Counted from the stretch's first letter, positions 47,744 through 56,595 are shown. The stretch is DNA of 64,000 nt from JAJXWB01 sp046349085 (GCA_046349085.1 JAXMDA010000005.1:124001-188000); one strand, 5' to 3'. The notes: generated by a model from the sequence alone, not told the origin. Program-made: numbers and translations.

Positions 47744-48212
47744 CATGAGCGCGCGTCCGAGCCGGCGCGCCCTGCTTCATATCGGCTTTGGCGCCTGTTC
47801 CGTCGCGCTCGCGGGATGCGGCGACAAAACGCCCGCCCCGCGCGCCGTGCGGCTTGGACGCGAGACGTGCCAGAATTGCGGCATGACCATTTCGGATGCG
47901 CGCTGGTGCGCCGAAATCTGGGATCGCGACTACGGCCGCGTGCGCGTCTACGACGATTTCGGTTGCGCCATTCTCGACGCCGTCGCGCGCAAGGAAATCG
48001 ACCGCCCGGAATTGCTGATCTGGGCGGCCGACGAGACGGAGCCCGCGCGCTGGCTCGAGGCGCGCGCCGCGCGCTTTCGCGCCGGCGTCGCCACGCCCAT
48101 GGGCTACGGCTTTGCTGCAGGCCCGCAAGCCCGCCATACGCTCGGCTATACGGAAGTCATCGCGGCGGTGCGCGCGCGCGCGCTCTGCGACACGCCGACG
48201 AAGGACACGTGA
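47724..48212 (+). CDS. nosL: Copper-binding lipoprotein NosL
   Basis: 162 residues. Lipobox VALAGC with Cys32; the copper-binding motif CQNCGM (49-54) and the FGCAILD segment match NosL, the Cu(I) chaperone for NosZ. ATG at 47724 has AAGGAG upstream and overlaps the end of nosF; a second ATG at 47745 would still leave a complete signal. Confidence 0.92.
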   Translation: MTPRARDMSARPSRRALLHIGFGACSVALAGCGDKTPAPRAVRLGRETCQNCGMTISDARWCAEIWDRDYGRVRVYDDFGCAILDAVARKEIDRPELLIWAADETEPARWLEARAARFRAGVATPMGYGFAAGPQARHTLGYTEVIAAVRARALCDTPTKDT

Positions 48213-49075
48213 TGCGCGCGCCGGATACGCAGATCGCCAACGAAGTCGGATCGGGGTTTGGCGCGACCTTTCGCCTGGAGATCGCGCAGGCGCTGCGCGC
48301 CAAATGGTTTGCGAGCTACGCGCTGGTGTTCTTCGGCCTCGTCGGCGTGCTCCTCGTCTTTGGCCTCACGGAAAGCCGCGTGCTCGGGTTCACAGGCCTG
48401 TCGCGCACGCTCGTCGCCTATATCCAGCTCACCATGGCGATCCTGCCGATCTTCGTGCTGATCACGACGGTCCGCGCCCTGACCGGCGACCGCGAGGCCG
48501 GCGTTTTCGAATATGTGCTGGCCCTGCCGGTGCAGGTCGGCGCCTGGTATGCGGGACGCTTCTGCGCGCGCTTCGTGCTCGCCGCCGCGCCGGTGATCGG
48601 CGCGCTCGGCGCGGCCGTCGTCTACGGGATGGCGCGGGGCGTCGCCGTGCCGTGGGAACAGCTCGGCTTCGACATCGGCATGTTGCTCGCCATGATCCTG
48701 GCGTTCGTCGGCCTCGGCTTCTTCATCGCATCGGTGTCGGCGTCCGTCGATATGGCGCAGACGGCGGCCTTCCTGCTGTGGCTCGTGCTCATCCTCGGGC
48801 TCGACCTGCTGCTGCTCGGCGTGCTGATCCGCGACCGCATGCCCATCGAAGGCGTGGTGGCGATTGCGCTGCTCAATCCCCTGCAGGTGTTCCGTATCGG
48901 TTCGATGGTGCTGTTCGATCCGCAGCTCATCCTTCTCGGCTCGACCGCCTACGCCGTCTTCGACGTGTTCGGGCGCACGGGCTTCATGATCTGGTCGCTG
49001 GCCTATCCGGCGATCCTGGGAATTGGGGCGGCTCTTGCCGGTTACCTCGTGTTCAGGCGGGGGGACCTTCTGTGA
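48212..49075 (+). CDS. nosY: ABC transporter permease NosY
   Basis: 287 residues with six hydrophobic segments and the cytoplasmic EAGVFEYVLALPV coupling region of ABC-2 type permeases. Partner of NosF and NosD in CuZ assembly. Its ATG overlaps the nosL stop (TGATG). The order F-L-Y rather than F-Y-L is a minor rearrangement. Confidence 0.92.
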   Translation: MRAPDTQIANEVGSGFGATFRLEIAQALRAKWFASYALVFFGLVGVLLVFGLTESRVLGFTGLSRTLVAYIQLTMAILPIFVLITTVRALTGDREAGVFEYVLALPVQVGAWYAGRFCARFVLAAAPVIGALGAAVVYGMARGVAVPWEQLGFDIGMLLAMILAFVGLGFFIASVSASVDMAQTAAFLLWLVLILGLDLLLLGVLIRDRMPIEGVVAIALLNPLQVFRIGSMVLFDPQLILLGSTAYAVFDVFGRTGFMIWSLAYPAILGIGAALAGYLVFRRGDLL

Positions 49076-49623
49076 ACGGGACGGCGGACGCGCAGCGCCG
49101 CGTTCCGGACAAGTTCGCCATCACGATCCGCGCGGCGCTCGTGGCGATGTTCGCGCTCGCGGCGGGAGCGGCGACCGCCGCCGAATTCACGCCGTCCACA
49201 CCTGCGCCGATGAAATTCGCTGTTCGCGATCGCGAGGGCGGCCTGCATCAAGGCGAGGAATTTCGCGCGCGCGTCACGCTCGTCCATTTCTGGGCGACGT
49301 GGTGCCTGCCGTGCCGCGAGGAATTGCCGGCCCTCAAGTCGTTGCAGGACGACATGCGCGGCGACCGCGTTCGCGTGGTGGCAATTTCCATCGACCGGCT
49401 CGGGTGGCCGGCGATCGACCGCACCGTGGAATCGCTCGATGTGCGCGACCTGAACGTTTTTCACGATATCGATCGCCAGGCGGCGAAAGTCCTCGCGGTC
49501 GACGCCTTGCCGACGACGATCATCATGGATGCGGAAGGTCGCGAAGTCGCGCGCCTGCGCGGACAAGGCGACTGGCGCGAACCGGCGTTGCGCCGCGCCG
49601 TCCTCTCGCACGTGGCGCAGTAA
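49072..49623 (+). CDS. TlpA/ResA-like thioredoxin, last gene of the nos operon
   Basis: 183 residues starting at a GTG that overlaps nosY. A hydrophobic export signal (ending ATAAE) precedes a thioredoxin fold with active site WCLPC (Cys78, Cys81) and the cis-Pro region DALPTTIIMD. Periplasmic thiol reductase. In this context it probably keeps NosL, SCO or CuA cysteines reduced for metal loading, or serves cytochrome c maturation. Confidence 0.88.
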   Translation: MNGTADAQRRVPDKFAITIRAALVAMFALAAGAATAAEFTPSTPAPMKFAVRDREGGLHQGEEFRARVTLVHFWATWCLPCREELPALKSLQDDMRGDRVRVVAISIDRLGWPAIDRTVESLDVRDLNVFHDIDRQAAKVLAVDALPTTIIMDAEGREVARLRGQGDWREPALRRAVLSHVAQ

Positions 49624-49625
49624 GG

Positions 49626-50363
49626 TCAGGCTTCGGGCTTGCGCGCCCTGTGCGCCGCGGCGATGCCGAAGGAATAATTGCGCCAGTCGACCTCGACCAG
49701 GCCCGCCTGCCTGATCATCGCGGCGAACTCGCGCTGGTTCGGAAAGCGCCGGATGGATTCCACGAGATAGTGGTAGGCCTCGCGCCGCCCCGAGACGAGA
49801 GCGCCGAGGGCCGGGATCGCGGTGCGCGACCAAAGCCCGTAGAACGGCCGCAGCCATGCCGCAGGCGTGGAGAATTCCAGGCACAGGAACCGGCCGCCCG
49901 GCTTCAGCACGCGCACGATCTCGGCGAGCGCATCCTCGATCCGCGTGACATTGCGGATGCCGAAGGCGATGGTCAGGAGATCGACGGAATTGTCGGCGAA
50001 CGGCAAGCGCTCGCCCTCCGCCGCGATCCATCGGACGTGCAGCGCGCCCGCGCGGCGCCGCCCGATCGCCATCATTTCGGCGGATGGATCGACGACCGCG
50101 ACTTGCGCGCCGCGTTGCGCCAGGGCAATCGCGATGTCTCCCGTGCCGCCTCCCAGATCGATCGCGAATTGATCGGGCGCGGCGCCTGCGAGATCGACGA
50201 AGGCCGCTTTCCACAGACGATGCACGCCCATGCTCATGAGATCGTTCATGAGGTCGTAGCGCGGCGCCACTTCGCGGAAGGTCCGGCGGATCAGGTCACG
50301 CCGTTGGTCTGCGGTAACCTCGGCGGCGCCGAAGGTTCGCGACAGTCTTTCGCCTTTGCCCAT
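49626..50363 (-). CDS. ubiE: UbiE/COQ5-family quinone C-methyltransferase
   Basis: 245 residues. SAM motif I AIDLGGGTGD, with RYDLMNDLMSMGVHRLWK and FGIRNVTRIEDALAEIVRVLKPGGRF (quoted in part) as UbiE signatures. It would methylate demethylmenaquinone or a ubiquinone precursor. The N-terminus differs from the usual alphaproteobacterial form, and the gene pairs with SCO beside nos, so it may be a second, specialised copy. It converges with the nos operon, stops 2 bp apart. One bp separates it from SCO. Confidence 0.85.
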   Translation of the reverse strand: MGKGERLSRTFGAAEVTADQRRDLIRRTFREVAPRYDLMNDLMSMGVHRLWKAAFVDLAGAAPDQFAIDLGGGTGDIAIALAQRGAQVAVVDPSAEMMAIGRRRAGALHVRWIAAEGERLPFADNSVDLLTIAFGIRNVTRIEDALAEIVRVLKPGGRFLCLEFSTPAAWLRPFYGLWSRTAIPALGALVSGRREAYHYLVESIRRFPNQREFAAMIRQAGLVEVDWRNYSFGIAAAHRARKPEA

Positions 50364-50364
50364 G

Positions 50365-50961
50365 TCAGTGCGCGAGCATGCTCGCGCGAATGCGCTTGGC
50401 GAGCCCCGGCCCGTCGAGGTCGTGCGGATACTTGCCGACGATGGAGCCGGAGGGATCGACGAGGAAAATGCTCGCCGTATGGTCGATCAGGTAGGAGTCG
50501 CGGTCCTTGACCTCGACTCGCTTGTAGGTCACCCGCCATTCCTTCGCGAGGCGCTCGAGCTGCTCGGCGTTCGGCGTCAGGCCGATGAAGCGCGGACTGA
50601 AGAACGCGACGTAATCGGCAACCGCCTTCGACGTGTCGCGCTCGGGGTCGAGCGTGACGAACACCGGCGTAATGCGCTCGCCGACCGGTCCGAGTTCGCC
50701 GAGCGCCAGCGCCATGCTTTGCAGCGACATGGGACAGACGTCCGGGCAGCGCGTGTAGCCGAAATAGACGAGGCGCCAGCCGCCGATGTCGCCGGGCGCC
50801 GCCTCGCGACCGTCATGACGCATGCCGTAGAGGTCGGCGGCGCCGACGTCGCCGGCGATCGTCGCAGCGGCCGCCGCGCCAAGGAGGAAAGAAACGGCCT
50901 TGCGCCGGTCAAGCGCGAATTCCAGCGGCGGGCGCACGTCCAGACAATCCTCTGCCGGCAT
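50365..50961 (-). CDS. SCO1/SenC-family copper chaperone
   Basis: About 198 residues. Copper-binding CPDVC (Cys72, Cys76) in FGYTRCPDVCPMSL and the distal His in YLIDHTASIFLVD are intact. SCO proteins load the binuclear CuA centre of cytochrome oxidase; NosZ also has CuA, so a role in NosZ maturation is plausible. A hydrophobic segment after DRRK acts as signal or anchor. ATG 50961 is chosen; two GTG codons upstream (50979 and 50982) are alternatives and the RBS is weak. Operon with ubiE. Confidence 0.87.
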   Translation of the reverse strand: MPAEDCLDVRPPLEFALDRRKAVSFLLGAAAAATIAGDVGAADLYGMRHDGREAAPGDIGGWRLVYFGYTRCPDVCPMSLQSMALALGELGPVGERITPVFVTLDPERDTSKAVADYVAFFSPRFIGLTPNAEQLERLAKEWRVTYKRVEVKDRDSYLIDHTASIFLVDPSGSIVGKYPHDLDGPGLAKRIRASMLAH

Positions 50962-51038
50962 GAATAACGGCCGGGCCACCACACGGTCTTGTGCGGCTCA
51001 TCGCCTTGACATTCGTCAATCGTGAGCGCGCCGGTCGG

Positions 51039-51644
51039 TCAATCGTCTTGCGGGGCGGCCGGCGCCGCCTCCTTGCTCCGTTGCCAGCCGATCAGCGGCG
51101 CCGCGAAAGCCAGCAGCATCGGATAAGGCGCGAGCGCCGGATTGACCGTGGCGATGCCGATGGCTGCGACGCCAAGAGCGACGGGAACGACCGCGGACAA
51201 GAACGGCCGCCCCAGGGACTCGCGTTCGAGCGCCACGAACCAGAGCGCCGCATTCAGCGCGGCGATCAGCGTGATGTGGCTGAAATAGACGACGGCGACG
51301 GGCGCGTTTTCGCGATGCGCGCCGTAGAGGCCGTTGGTCGCGGGCAGGACGACGATGCTCATGAGGAAGAGGAGATTGAGCATCACGACCGGCCGCGTTG
51401 CGTAGGGCGCGCGCGCAAGGCGGCGATGGTGGCTGAGCCAGAACACGCCGGCGATCATGAAGCTGAGCGCCAGCGCGATCAGCGGCCGCGCGTAGGCGTC
51501 GGCCAGCGTCGACCAGCCCGGCGCGGCGACAAAACTCGCGCCGCGCGGCAGGTCATAGGCAAGCAGCGTCATGGCGACGCCGAACACCGTGTTGCTGAGC
51601 TGTTCGAGACGCCGCATCTCAAACAGGCTGGTTTGTTCGGTCAT
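51039..51644 (-). CDS. TMEM175/DUF1211-family membrane protein
   Basis: 201 residues, about six hydrophobic segments. RLEQLSNTVFGVAMTLLAYDL aligns with the first helix of bacterial TMEM175-like potassium channels, and FWLSHHRRLARA with the conserved second region. The canonical R-x-x-x-F-S-D filter motif reads R-L-E-Q-L-S-N here, so ion selectivity or channel function is doubtful. Single gene, transcribed away from SCO. Confidence 0.78.
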   Translation of the reverse strand: MTEQTSLFEMRRLEQLSNTVFGVAMTLLAYDLPRGASFVAAPGWSTLADAYARPLIALALSFMIAGVFWLSHHRRLARAPYATRPVVMLNLLFLMSIVVLPATNGLYGAHRENAPVAVVYFSHITLIAALNAALWFVALERESLGRPFLSAVVPVALGVAAIGIATVNPALAPYPMLLAFAAPLIGWQRSKEAAPAAPQDD

Positions 51645-51672
51645 GACGGCTCTCGGCTGATCTGCCCCCAGC

Positions 51673-52452
51673 CTAGCCCCGGGCGGCTTTCAGCTCCAGC
51701 CGTGCGCCAAGACGCATCATCATGCCGTCGGTGGAGATCGAGCAGAGACGGAAGCCCTTGGCGGCGACTTCCCTGGCGCGTTTGCCGGTCATGCAGAAGG
51801 CGCCGGCGACCTTGCCCTTGGCCTTGCAGCGCGCGGCGATGTGGTCGAGCGCCTTGTCGACCTCCGGATGCGCCGCATCGACGACAGCGCCCTTGGTCAG
51901 CGCGATCGAAAGGTCCGACGGTCCGACAAAGACGCCGTCGATGCCGGGGACGTCGAGGATCGAATCGAGCGCGTCGAGCGCCTCGCGCGTCTCGATCATG
52001 GCGATGGCGAGGTGCAGGTCGTTGGCCTGGCGGAAATAAGCCTCGCCCTCCAGGCCCGCGAGACCGAAGGCGCGATGCGGTCCCCAACTGCGCTCGCCGA
52101 CGGGCGGAAACTTCACAAAGCCCGAGAAACGCTTCGCATCCGCCTCGCTGTTGATCATCGGCGCGACGATGGCGGCGGCGCCGGCGTCGAGCAGGCGGGA
52201 GGCGGTGGCGAAATCGCCGACCGGAATGCGCGCGATCGCCGGCTTGCCGGCAAGGCCGACCAGCGCGATCGCCTGCACCGTCGTGGTGAAATCGACGGAG
52301 CCGTGCTGCATGTCGATCAGCGCCGCATCGAAATCTTCGCGCGCGGTCGTCTCGGCGATGGCGGCGTCGTTGACGCCGCACCAGGACATGAAGATGGTCT
52401 CGCCAGCGCGCAGACGGCGAGACAAGTGCGCGAGGGGCGCGCTTGCGGTCAT
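51673..52452 (-). CDS. HpcH/HpaI-family class II aldolase
   Basis: 259 residues. IDMQHGSVDF, PIARIPVGDF-type strand (AIARIPVGD), MIETREALDALDSIL and GVFVGPSDLSIAL are the conserved metal and substrate motifs of 2-keto-3-deoxy-acid or 4-hydroxy-2-oxoheptanedioate aldolases. It would cleave a 4-hydroxy-2-oxo acid to pyruvate and an aldehyde. No pathway genes are adjacent to fix the substrate. Confidence 0.9.
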   Translation of the reverse strand: MTASAPLAHLSRRLRAGETIFMSWCGVNDAAIAETTAREDFDAALIDMQHGSVDFTTTVQAIALVGLAGKPAIARIPVGDFATASRLLDAGAAAIVAPMINSEADAKRFSGFVKFPPVGERSWGPHRAFGLAGLEGEAYFRQANDLHLAIAMIETREALDALDSILDVPGIDGVFVGPSDLSIALTKGAVVDAAHPEVDKALDHIAARCKAKGKVAGAFCMTGKRAREVAAKGFRLCSISTDGMMMRLGARLELKAARG

Positions 52453-52542
52453 TCTTTCCTCCCCGGGATTCGTTATCCTGACATGCTAGATCAGCCTCTA
52501 GCCGAGCGGAACCGCCGGAAGCCGAAAAGCCGCCGCTGCATG

Positions 52543-53211
52543 TCAGGCCTGCGCGAGGGCGTTCAACTCGGAATAGTGGCGCACGAACACGCCGCTCTCC
52601 GGCCGTTCCAGCCCGGCCACGAGCGCGCGCGCGACGGTCGTTCCCGCAATCGGCCGATATCTGGCGAGGCCGCCGATGAGCAGCGGCGACAGCAGTTGCG
52701 AGATCGGGACCGCGAGCCCCTCTCCGGGCCGGCGCTCGACGCGCGCGCCGATCAGGAAGCTCGGGCGGGCGATCTCGACATGGTCGAAGCCGGCGCCGCG
52801 CACGGCCGCCTCCGCCTCGCCCTTGGTGCGCAGGTAGAAATTGCTCGATGCGGCGTCGGCGCCCACCGAACTGACGAGCGCAAACTTTCGCGCGCCTGCG
52901 GCAACGCCAAGTTGCGCAAAAGCCGCGACATAATCGCGGTCGACCTTCGCGAAGGCGGCTTGCGAGCCTGCGATGCGGATGGTCGTGCCGAGCGCGCTGA
53001 AAAAAGCCGCCGGCGCCGCCGCCTTCAGCCGATCGGCCAGCGGCGACAGATCGTCGAAGTCGGTCTTGACCGCTTCCAGTCCCTCACGCGTCGCGACCTT
53101 TGCGGGGTCGCGGACGAGCGCGACGACGCGCCAGCCGCGCGCGAGCGCCGCGTCGATGGCGGCGGCCCCGGTCAGGCCTGTCGCCCCTGCGATGACCATC
53201 AGGTCGCTCAC
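52543..53211 (-). CDS. NAD(P)-binding Rossmann protein (atypical short-chain dehydrogenase-like)
   Basis: 222 residues. VIAGATGLTGAAAIDAAL is the nucleotide-binding loop; LVSSVGADAASSNFYLRTKGEAE (quoted in part) resembles the HTATIP2/YwnB group of NAD(P)H-binding proteins. No classical YxxxK pair is clear beyond Y-L-R-T-K. Starts at a GTG overlapping the stop of the methyltransferase gene (GTGA), so coupled. Function unknown. Confidence 0.82.
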   Translation of the reverse strand: MSDLMVIAGATGLTGAAAIDAALARGWRVVALVRDPAKVATREGLEAVKTDFDDLSPLADRLKAAAPAAFFSALGTTIRIAGSQAAFAKVDRDYVAAFAQLGVAAGARKFALVSSVGADAASSNFYLRTKGEAEAAVRGAGFDHVEIARPSFLIGARVERRPGEGLAVPISQLLSPLLIGGLARYRPIAGTTVARALVAGLERPESGVFVRHYSELNALAQA

Positions 53212-53966
53212 GTCCCGCTCTCCCGCGGCATGACCCTGGCGCCGCCGGGGGCGAGCGCGGGTTCGGCCGGCAGCGGCAGGGGCCGGCGCGCCAGGCGGCG
53301 CAGGCCGACGGGGCGATACAATTGCTTGGTCGCCTCCACCATCAGCACGCCCGCGCCGGGCAGCGAGAGGCGAGCCCCGATGCGTTCGAGAATGGGCGCG
53401 AGGCGCAGCAGGAAGCGCCGCTGGAAGGGCGCCGCGTAGAGCGCTTCGCCCCAGTGGATCGGCGAAAACATCGTCTCACGCATGAGATCGCGCAATTGTC
53501 CGCGCGAGAATGGCTGGCCGTGGCCGAAGGGCGTGGTGTCGACGCGCGACCACAGGCCGCCGCGGTTGGGCGCGATCAGGATCATGCGGCCGCCGGGCGT
53601 GAGGATGCGCCAGACCTCGGCGAGCAGCTCGCGCGCCTGTTCGCTGACCTCGAGCGCATGGACGACGAGCACGCGGTCCATGCAGGAATCGGGAAGCGGC
53701 AGCGCGGTCGTCTCGACCAGCGCCGAAGCCGAGGGGCCGGAGGTCGGCCAGTTCACCACCCCCTGTTCGGCCGGCATGAAGGCGATGACGCGGACCGCCT
53801 CATCCTGGAATTGCGCGAGGTAGGGCAACGCATAGCCGATGCCCATGACCGCCATGCCGCCGCAATTGCTCCAGCGCGCGCGGATCGCGCCGTTCAGAAA
53901 CCGGCGGGTAACCACGCCGAGAGGCGAGGCGTAGAAAGTTCTGAGATCGACGACGTCGAGGCGCAT
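53208..53966 (-). CDS. Class I SAM-dependent methyltransferase
   Basis: 252 residues. MAVMGIGYALPYL stands for motif I, followed by ATALPLPDSCMDRVLVVHALE (motif II region) and ILTPGGRMILIAPNRGG (post II). This is the family often found in alphaproteobacteria next to gloB or similar genes. Substrate unknown. ATG at 53966 is chosen because MRLDVVDLRTFYASPLG begins the conserved N-terminus; the frame is open further upstream. Proline/Arg-rich C-terminus. Confidence 0.85.
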   Translation of the reverse strand: MRLDVVDLRTFYASPLGVVTRRFLNGAIRARWSNCGGMAVMGIGYALPYLAQFQDEAVRVIAFMPAEQGVVNWPTSGPSASALVETTALPLPDSCMDRVLVVHALEVSEQARELLAEVWRILTPGGRMILIAPNRGGLWSRVDTTPFGHGQPFSRGQLRDLMRETMFSPIHWGEALYAAPFQRRFLLRLAPILERIGARLSLPGAGVLMVEATKQLYRPVGLRRLARRPLPLPAEPALAPGGARVMPRESGT

Positions 53967-54123
53967 CGCCTTCTTTTCGCATGTTTTCCGCCCGTGCGGG
54001 AGTGTTCGGGCCCCCCTTGGCGCGAGGGACATGCGGCAAGGCGTTAAAGGAAAGATTACCCGCGCAGGCGAGCATGCCGATGGGGCCAATTCTTGCTCGG
54101 GTGCGCAGTTGGATATTCGGAAA

Positions 54124-55751
54124 ATGGTTCAGCGTCCGCAGCGCGCGGAGACGCCAGGCGCGGCGCAGGCCGCGCCGTCCGGCCATGCCGCGCCGCCGCC
54201 AGCGACCGCCGTTCCGGGCGGCGCCGGGCCAGACCCGCGGACGATTCTCGATTCGATCGGGGAGGTCGTCTACGACTGGGACGTCGTCAGCGATCGTCTG
54301 ACATGGGGACCGAACGCTCTTACCGTGCTGGGCGTCGGCGGTCTCGAGCAGATTTCGAGCGGCCGCGCCTACAGCGAACTCATCACATCCGACAGCCTCG
54401 CCTCGCGCTATGCGGCGATCGCCGGATCCACGGCGTCGGACAGCGGAGCCGGCGTGCCCTACCGCGCGCGCTATGGAATCGGCGTCGGCGGCGGGCGTGT
54501 GAAGCAGACGGTCTGGCTCGAGGACACCGGCCGCTGGTTCGGCGGGGCCGATGGCAAGGCGGCGCGCGCGCACGGGCTGATCCGCGTCATCACCAGCCAT
54601 TACGAGGCCGAGCGCGAACTGGAATTCCGTTCACGGTTCGATGCGCTGACGGGTTGCTACAACCGCGCGCACATACTGGAAATCGTGACGCGCCACCTGT
54701 CGCGCACGCCGGGTCGCCAGACGCATTTCTGCATTCTGCTGGCGAGCCTGGAGAACCTGTTCGTCCTTAACCGCACCTACGGCTACGACGTCGCCGACGA
54801 GGTGGTCGCGGGCGTGGCCAAGCGGCTGCGCGGCACGATGCGCGGCCCGGATTCGCTCGGGCGCTACGCGGGCGCCAAATTCGCGCTGGTGCTGGACAAT
54901 TGCGACCGGGACCAGATGATGATCGCCGCGCAACGCTTCCTCAACGAAACGAGCCGCGAGCCGATCGAGACGAGCGCGGGCCCCATTCCGGTTGCGCTGC
55001 GCATCGGCGGCGTGGCCGCGCCGCGCGACGGGCGCACCGCCAATCTCTTGTTTCAGCACGCCGAGGAAGCGCTCGATCTGGCGCGCGCTTCCGCTGCGAC
55101 CCGCCTCATCGCCTTCGAGCCTTCGCTCGCGCGCAACGACACGCGCGTGCAGGCCGCCCGCATGGCCGACGAAATCGTCGGCGCGCTCAACGACGGGCGC
55201 GTGGCGCTGGCGCTGCAGCCGATCGTCGATTCCAGGACGCGCCGGCCCGCTTTCAGCGAAGCCCTCATCCGGCTGCGGCAGCCCGACGGTTCGATCGTCT
55301 CGCCGGGCGCGATCCTGCCCATCGCCGAGAAGGCGGGCCTCGTTCATCTCCTCGACCAGCGCGTGCTCGAACTGGCCCTGGCGCGGCTCAACGCCGATCC
55401 GACGCTGACGCTTTCCGTCAACGTCTCCGGCGCCACGGTTCATGATCCCGACTGGCCGGAACGCTTCAAGGCGATGATCGGGCAGAACCCCTCGGTCGCC
55501 GCGCGCCTGATCGTGGAAATCACCGAGACCTGCGCCATCGCCGACGTGGAAGCGACGCATGCCGCCATTTCCTGCGCACGCTCATCGATCTGGCCCACCA
55601 CATGAACCTGCCGATCGTGGCGGAATGGGTCGAGGACGCCGAAACCGCCAAGCTGCTGACGGAATGGGGCGTCGAATATATGCAGGGCGTCCATTTCGCC
55701 GACGCCCGCATCGTCGAGAACGCCGCGCCTGCGGAAGCGGCGGCGGCGTAA
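54124..55751 (+). pseudogene. PAS-GGDEF-EAL protein broken by an internal deletion
   Basis: A probable cyclic-di-GMP signalling protein. A PAS-like domain (TILDSIGEVVYDWDVVSDRL) is followed by a GGDEF domain starting FDALTGCYNRAH whose catalytic loop reads AGAKF (about residues 249-253) in place of GGDEF, then an EAL domain (SEALIRLRQ, Glu379). At about 55567-55569 the EAL sequence jumps from TCAIADVEATHAA to LRTLIDLAHHMNLP in another frame. The missing part is the region that in the family carries DDFGAGYTSF, about 50 residues. The first frame stops at 55605 and the displaced 3' frame ends at 55751. The start is uncertain (54124 or 54031). Confidence 0.85.
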
Positions 55752-55775
55752 TGCCGCTGTTGCCGATGGGCGGCT

Positions 55776-55945
55776 CCTCACCCTGAGAAGCCGCGCAGCG
55801 GCGTCTCGAAGGGTGGCCGGGACACGTAACTCTGGATCATGCTTCGAGACGCCGCTGTGCAGGCTCCTCAGCATGAGGGACGGGGGTTCGCAGCGAATTT
55901 CGGGTCAGACGCCGAGGAGCGCTTCGCGGCTCCTCAGGGCGAGGA
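55776..55945. repeat. Palindromic element, CCTGAGGAGC family, copy 4, with an extra partial hairpin
   Basis: CTCACCCTGAGAAGCCGC through GGCTCCTCAGCATGAGGG (55776-55880) is a full copy. About 35 bp later, GCCGAGGAGCGCTTCGCGGCTCCTCAGGGCGAGGAG (55911-55945, quoted loosely) is a second, shorter hairpin from the same family. Between the broken EAL gene and the phaR 3' end. Confidence 0.85.
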
Positions 55946-56001
55946 GTCTTGAATTACGGACCAGACATTCAGGACAAAGATTCAGGTTTCCGGCCAGACT
56001 T

Positions 56002-56595
56002 TCAGGTGCGGTCGCCCGAAAGCCCGTCGATGCGCTTCTGCAATTCGCCGACCTGCTTGCGCAGCTCGTCCAGCTCCTTGCCTTCGGTGGCCGCGCGCGT
56101 CGCCTCGCTCGCCGCGCCGGGCGCGAAGGGATTGAACATGGTGAGCGCCTGGCGGAAGATCGCCATGTTCTTGCGGGCCTGCTCGTCCATCGTCTGGAAC
56201 ATCTGCCGCGTCGGCTCGGCGAGCGGGCCGCCGCCGAGCGCGTTGGTGAACTGCTCGCGGAACTTCTGCTGCTCGCTGGTCAGGCGGTCGAGCGTGAATT
56301 CGAGATAGCTCGGCACGAGCGCCTGCATGCTGTCGCCGTAGAAGCGGATGAGCTGCCGCAGGAACGCCACCGGAAGCATGGCCTGGCCGACCTTGCCTTC
56401 CTGCTCGAAGATGATCTGGGTGAGGACGGAGCGCGTGATGTCTTCGCTGGTCTTGGCGTCGAATACTTCGAAATCTTCGCCTTTCTTGACCATTTCGGCC
56501 AGATCCTCGAGCGTCACATAAGCCGAGGTGCCGGTATTGTAGAGACGACGGTTGGCGTATTTCTTGATCGTCGTCGGCTGCTTTTCGTTGGCCAT
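56002..56595 (-). CDS. phaR: Polyhydroxyalkanoate synthesis repressor
   Basis: 197 residues. The N-terminal DNA-binding domain TIKKYANRRLYNTGTSAYVTL is the PhaR signature; the PHB accumulation-associated domain with LRQLIRFYGDSMQ follows. PhaR represses pha and phasin genes and is released by binding to nascent PHB granules. The C-terminus is a short coiled coil (ELDELRKQVGELQKRID). Divergent from phaAB across 278 bp. Confidence 0.95.
   Translation of the reverse strand: MANEKQPTTIKKYANRRLYNTGTSAYVTLEDLAEMVKKGEDFEVFDAKTSEDITRSVLTQIIFEQEGKVGQAMLPVAFLRQLIRFYGDSMQALVPSYLEFTLDRLTSEQQKFREQFTNALGGGPLAEPTRQMFQTMDEQARKNMAIFRQALTMFNPFAPGAASEATRAATEGKELDELRKQVGELQKRIDGLSGDRT

Noticed and set aside
32514..55945. 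CRISPR array
   Set aside because: The repeats are isolated palindromes tens of kb apart with no regular spacers and no cas genes.
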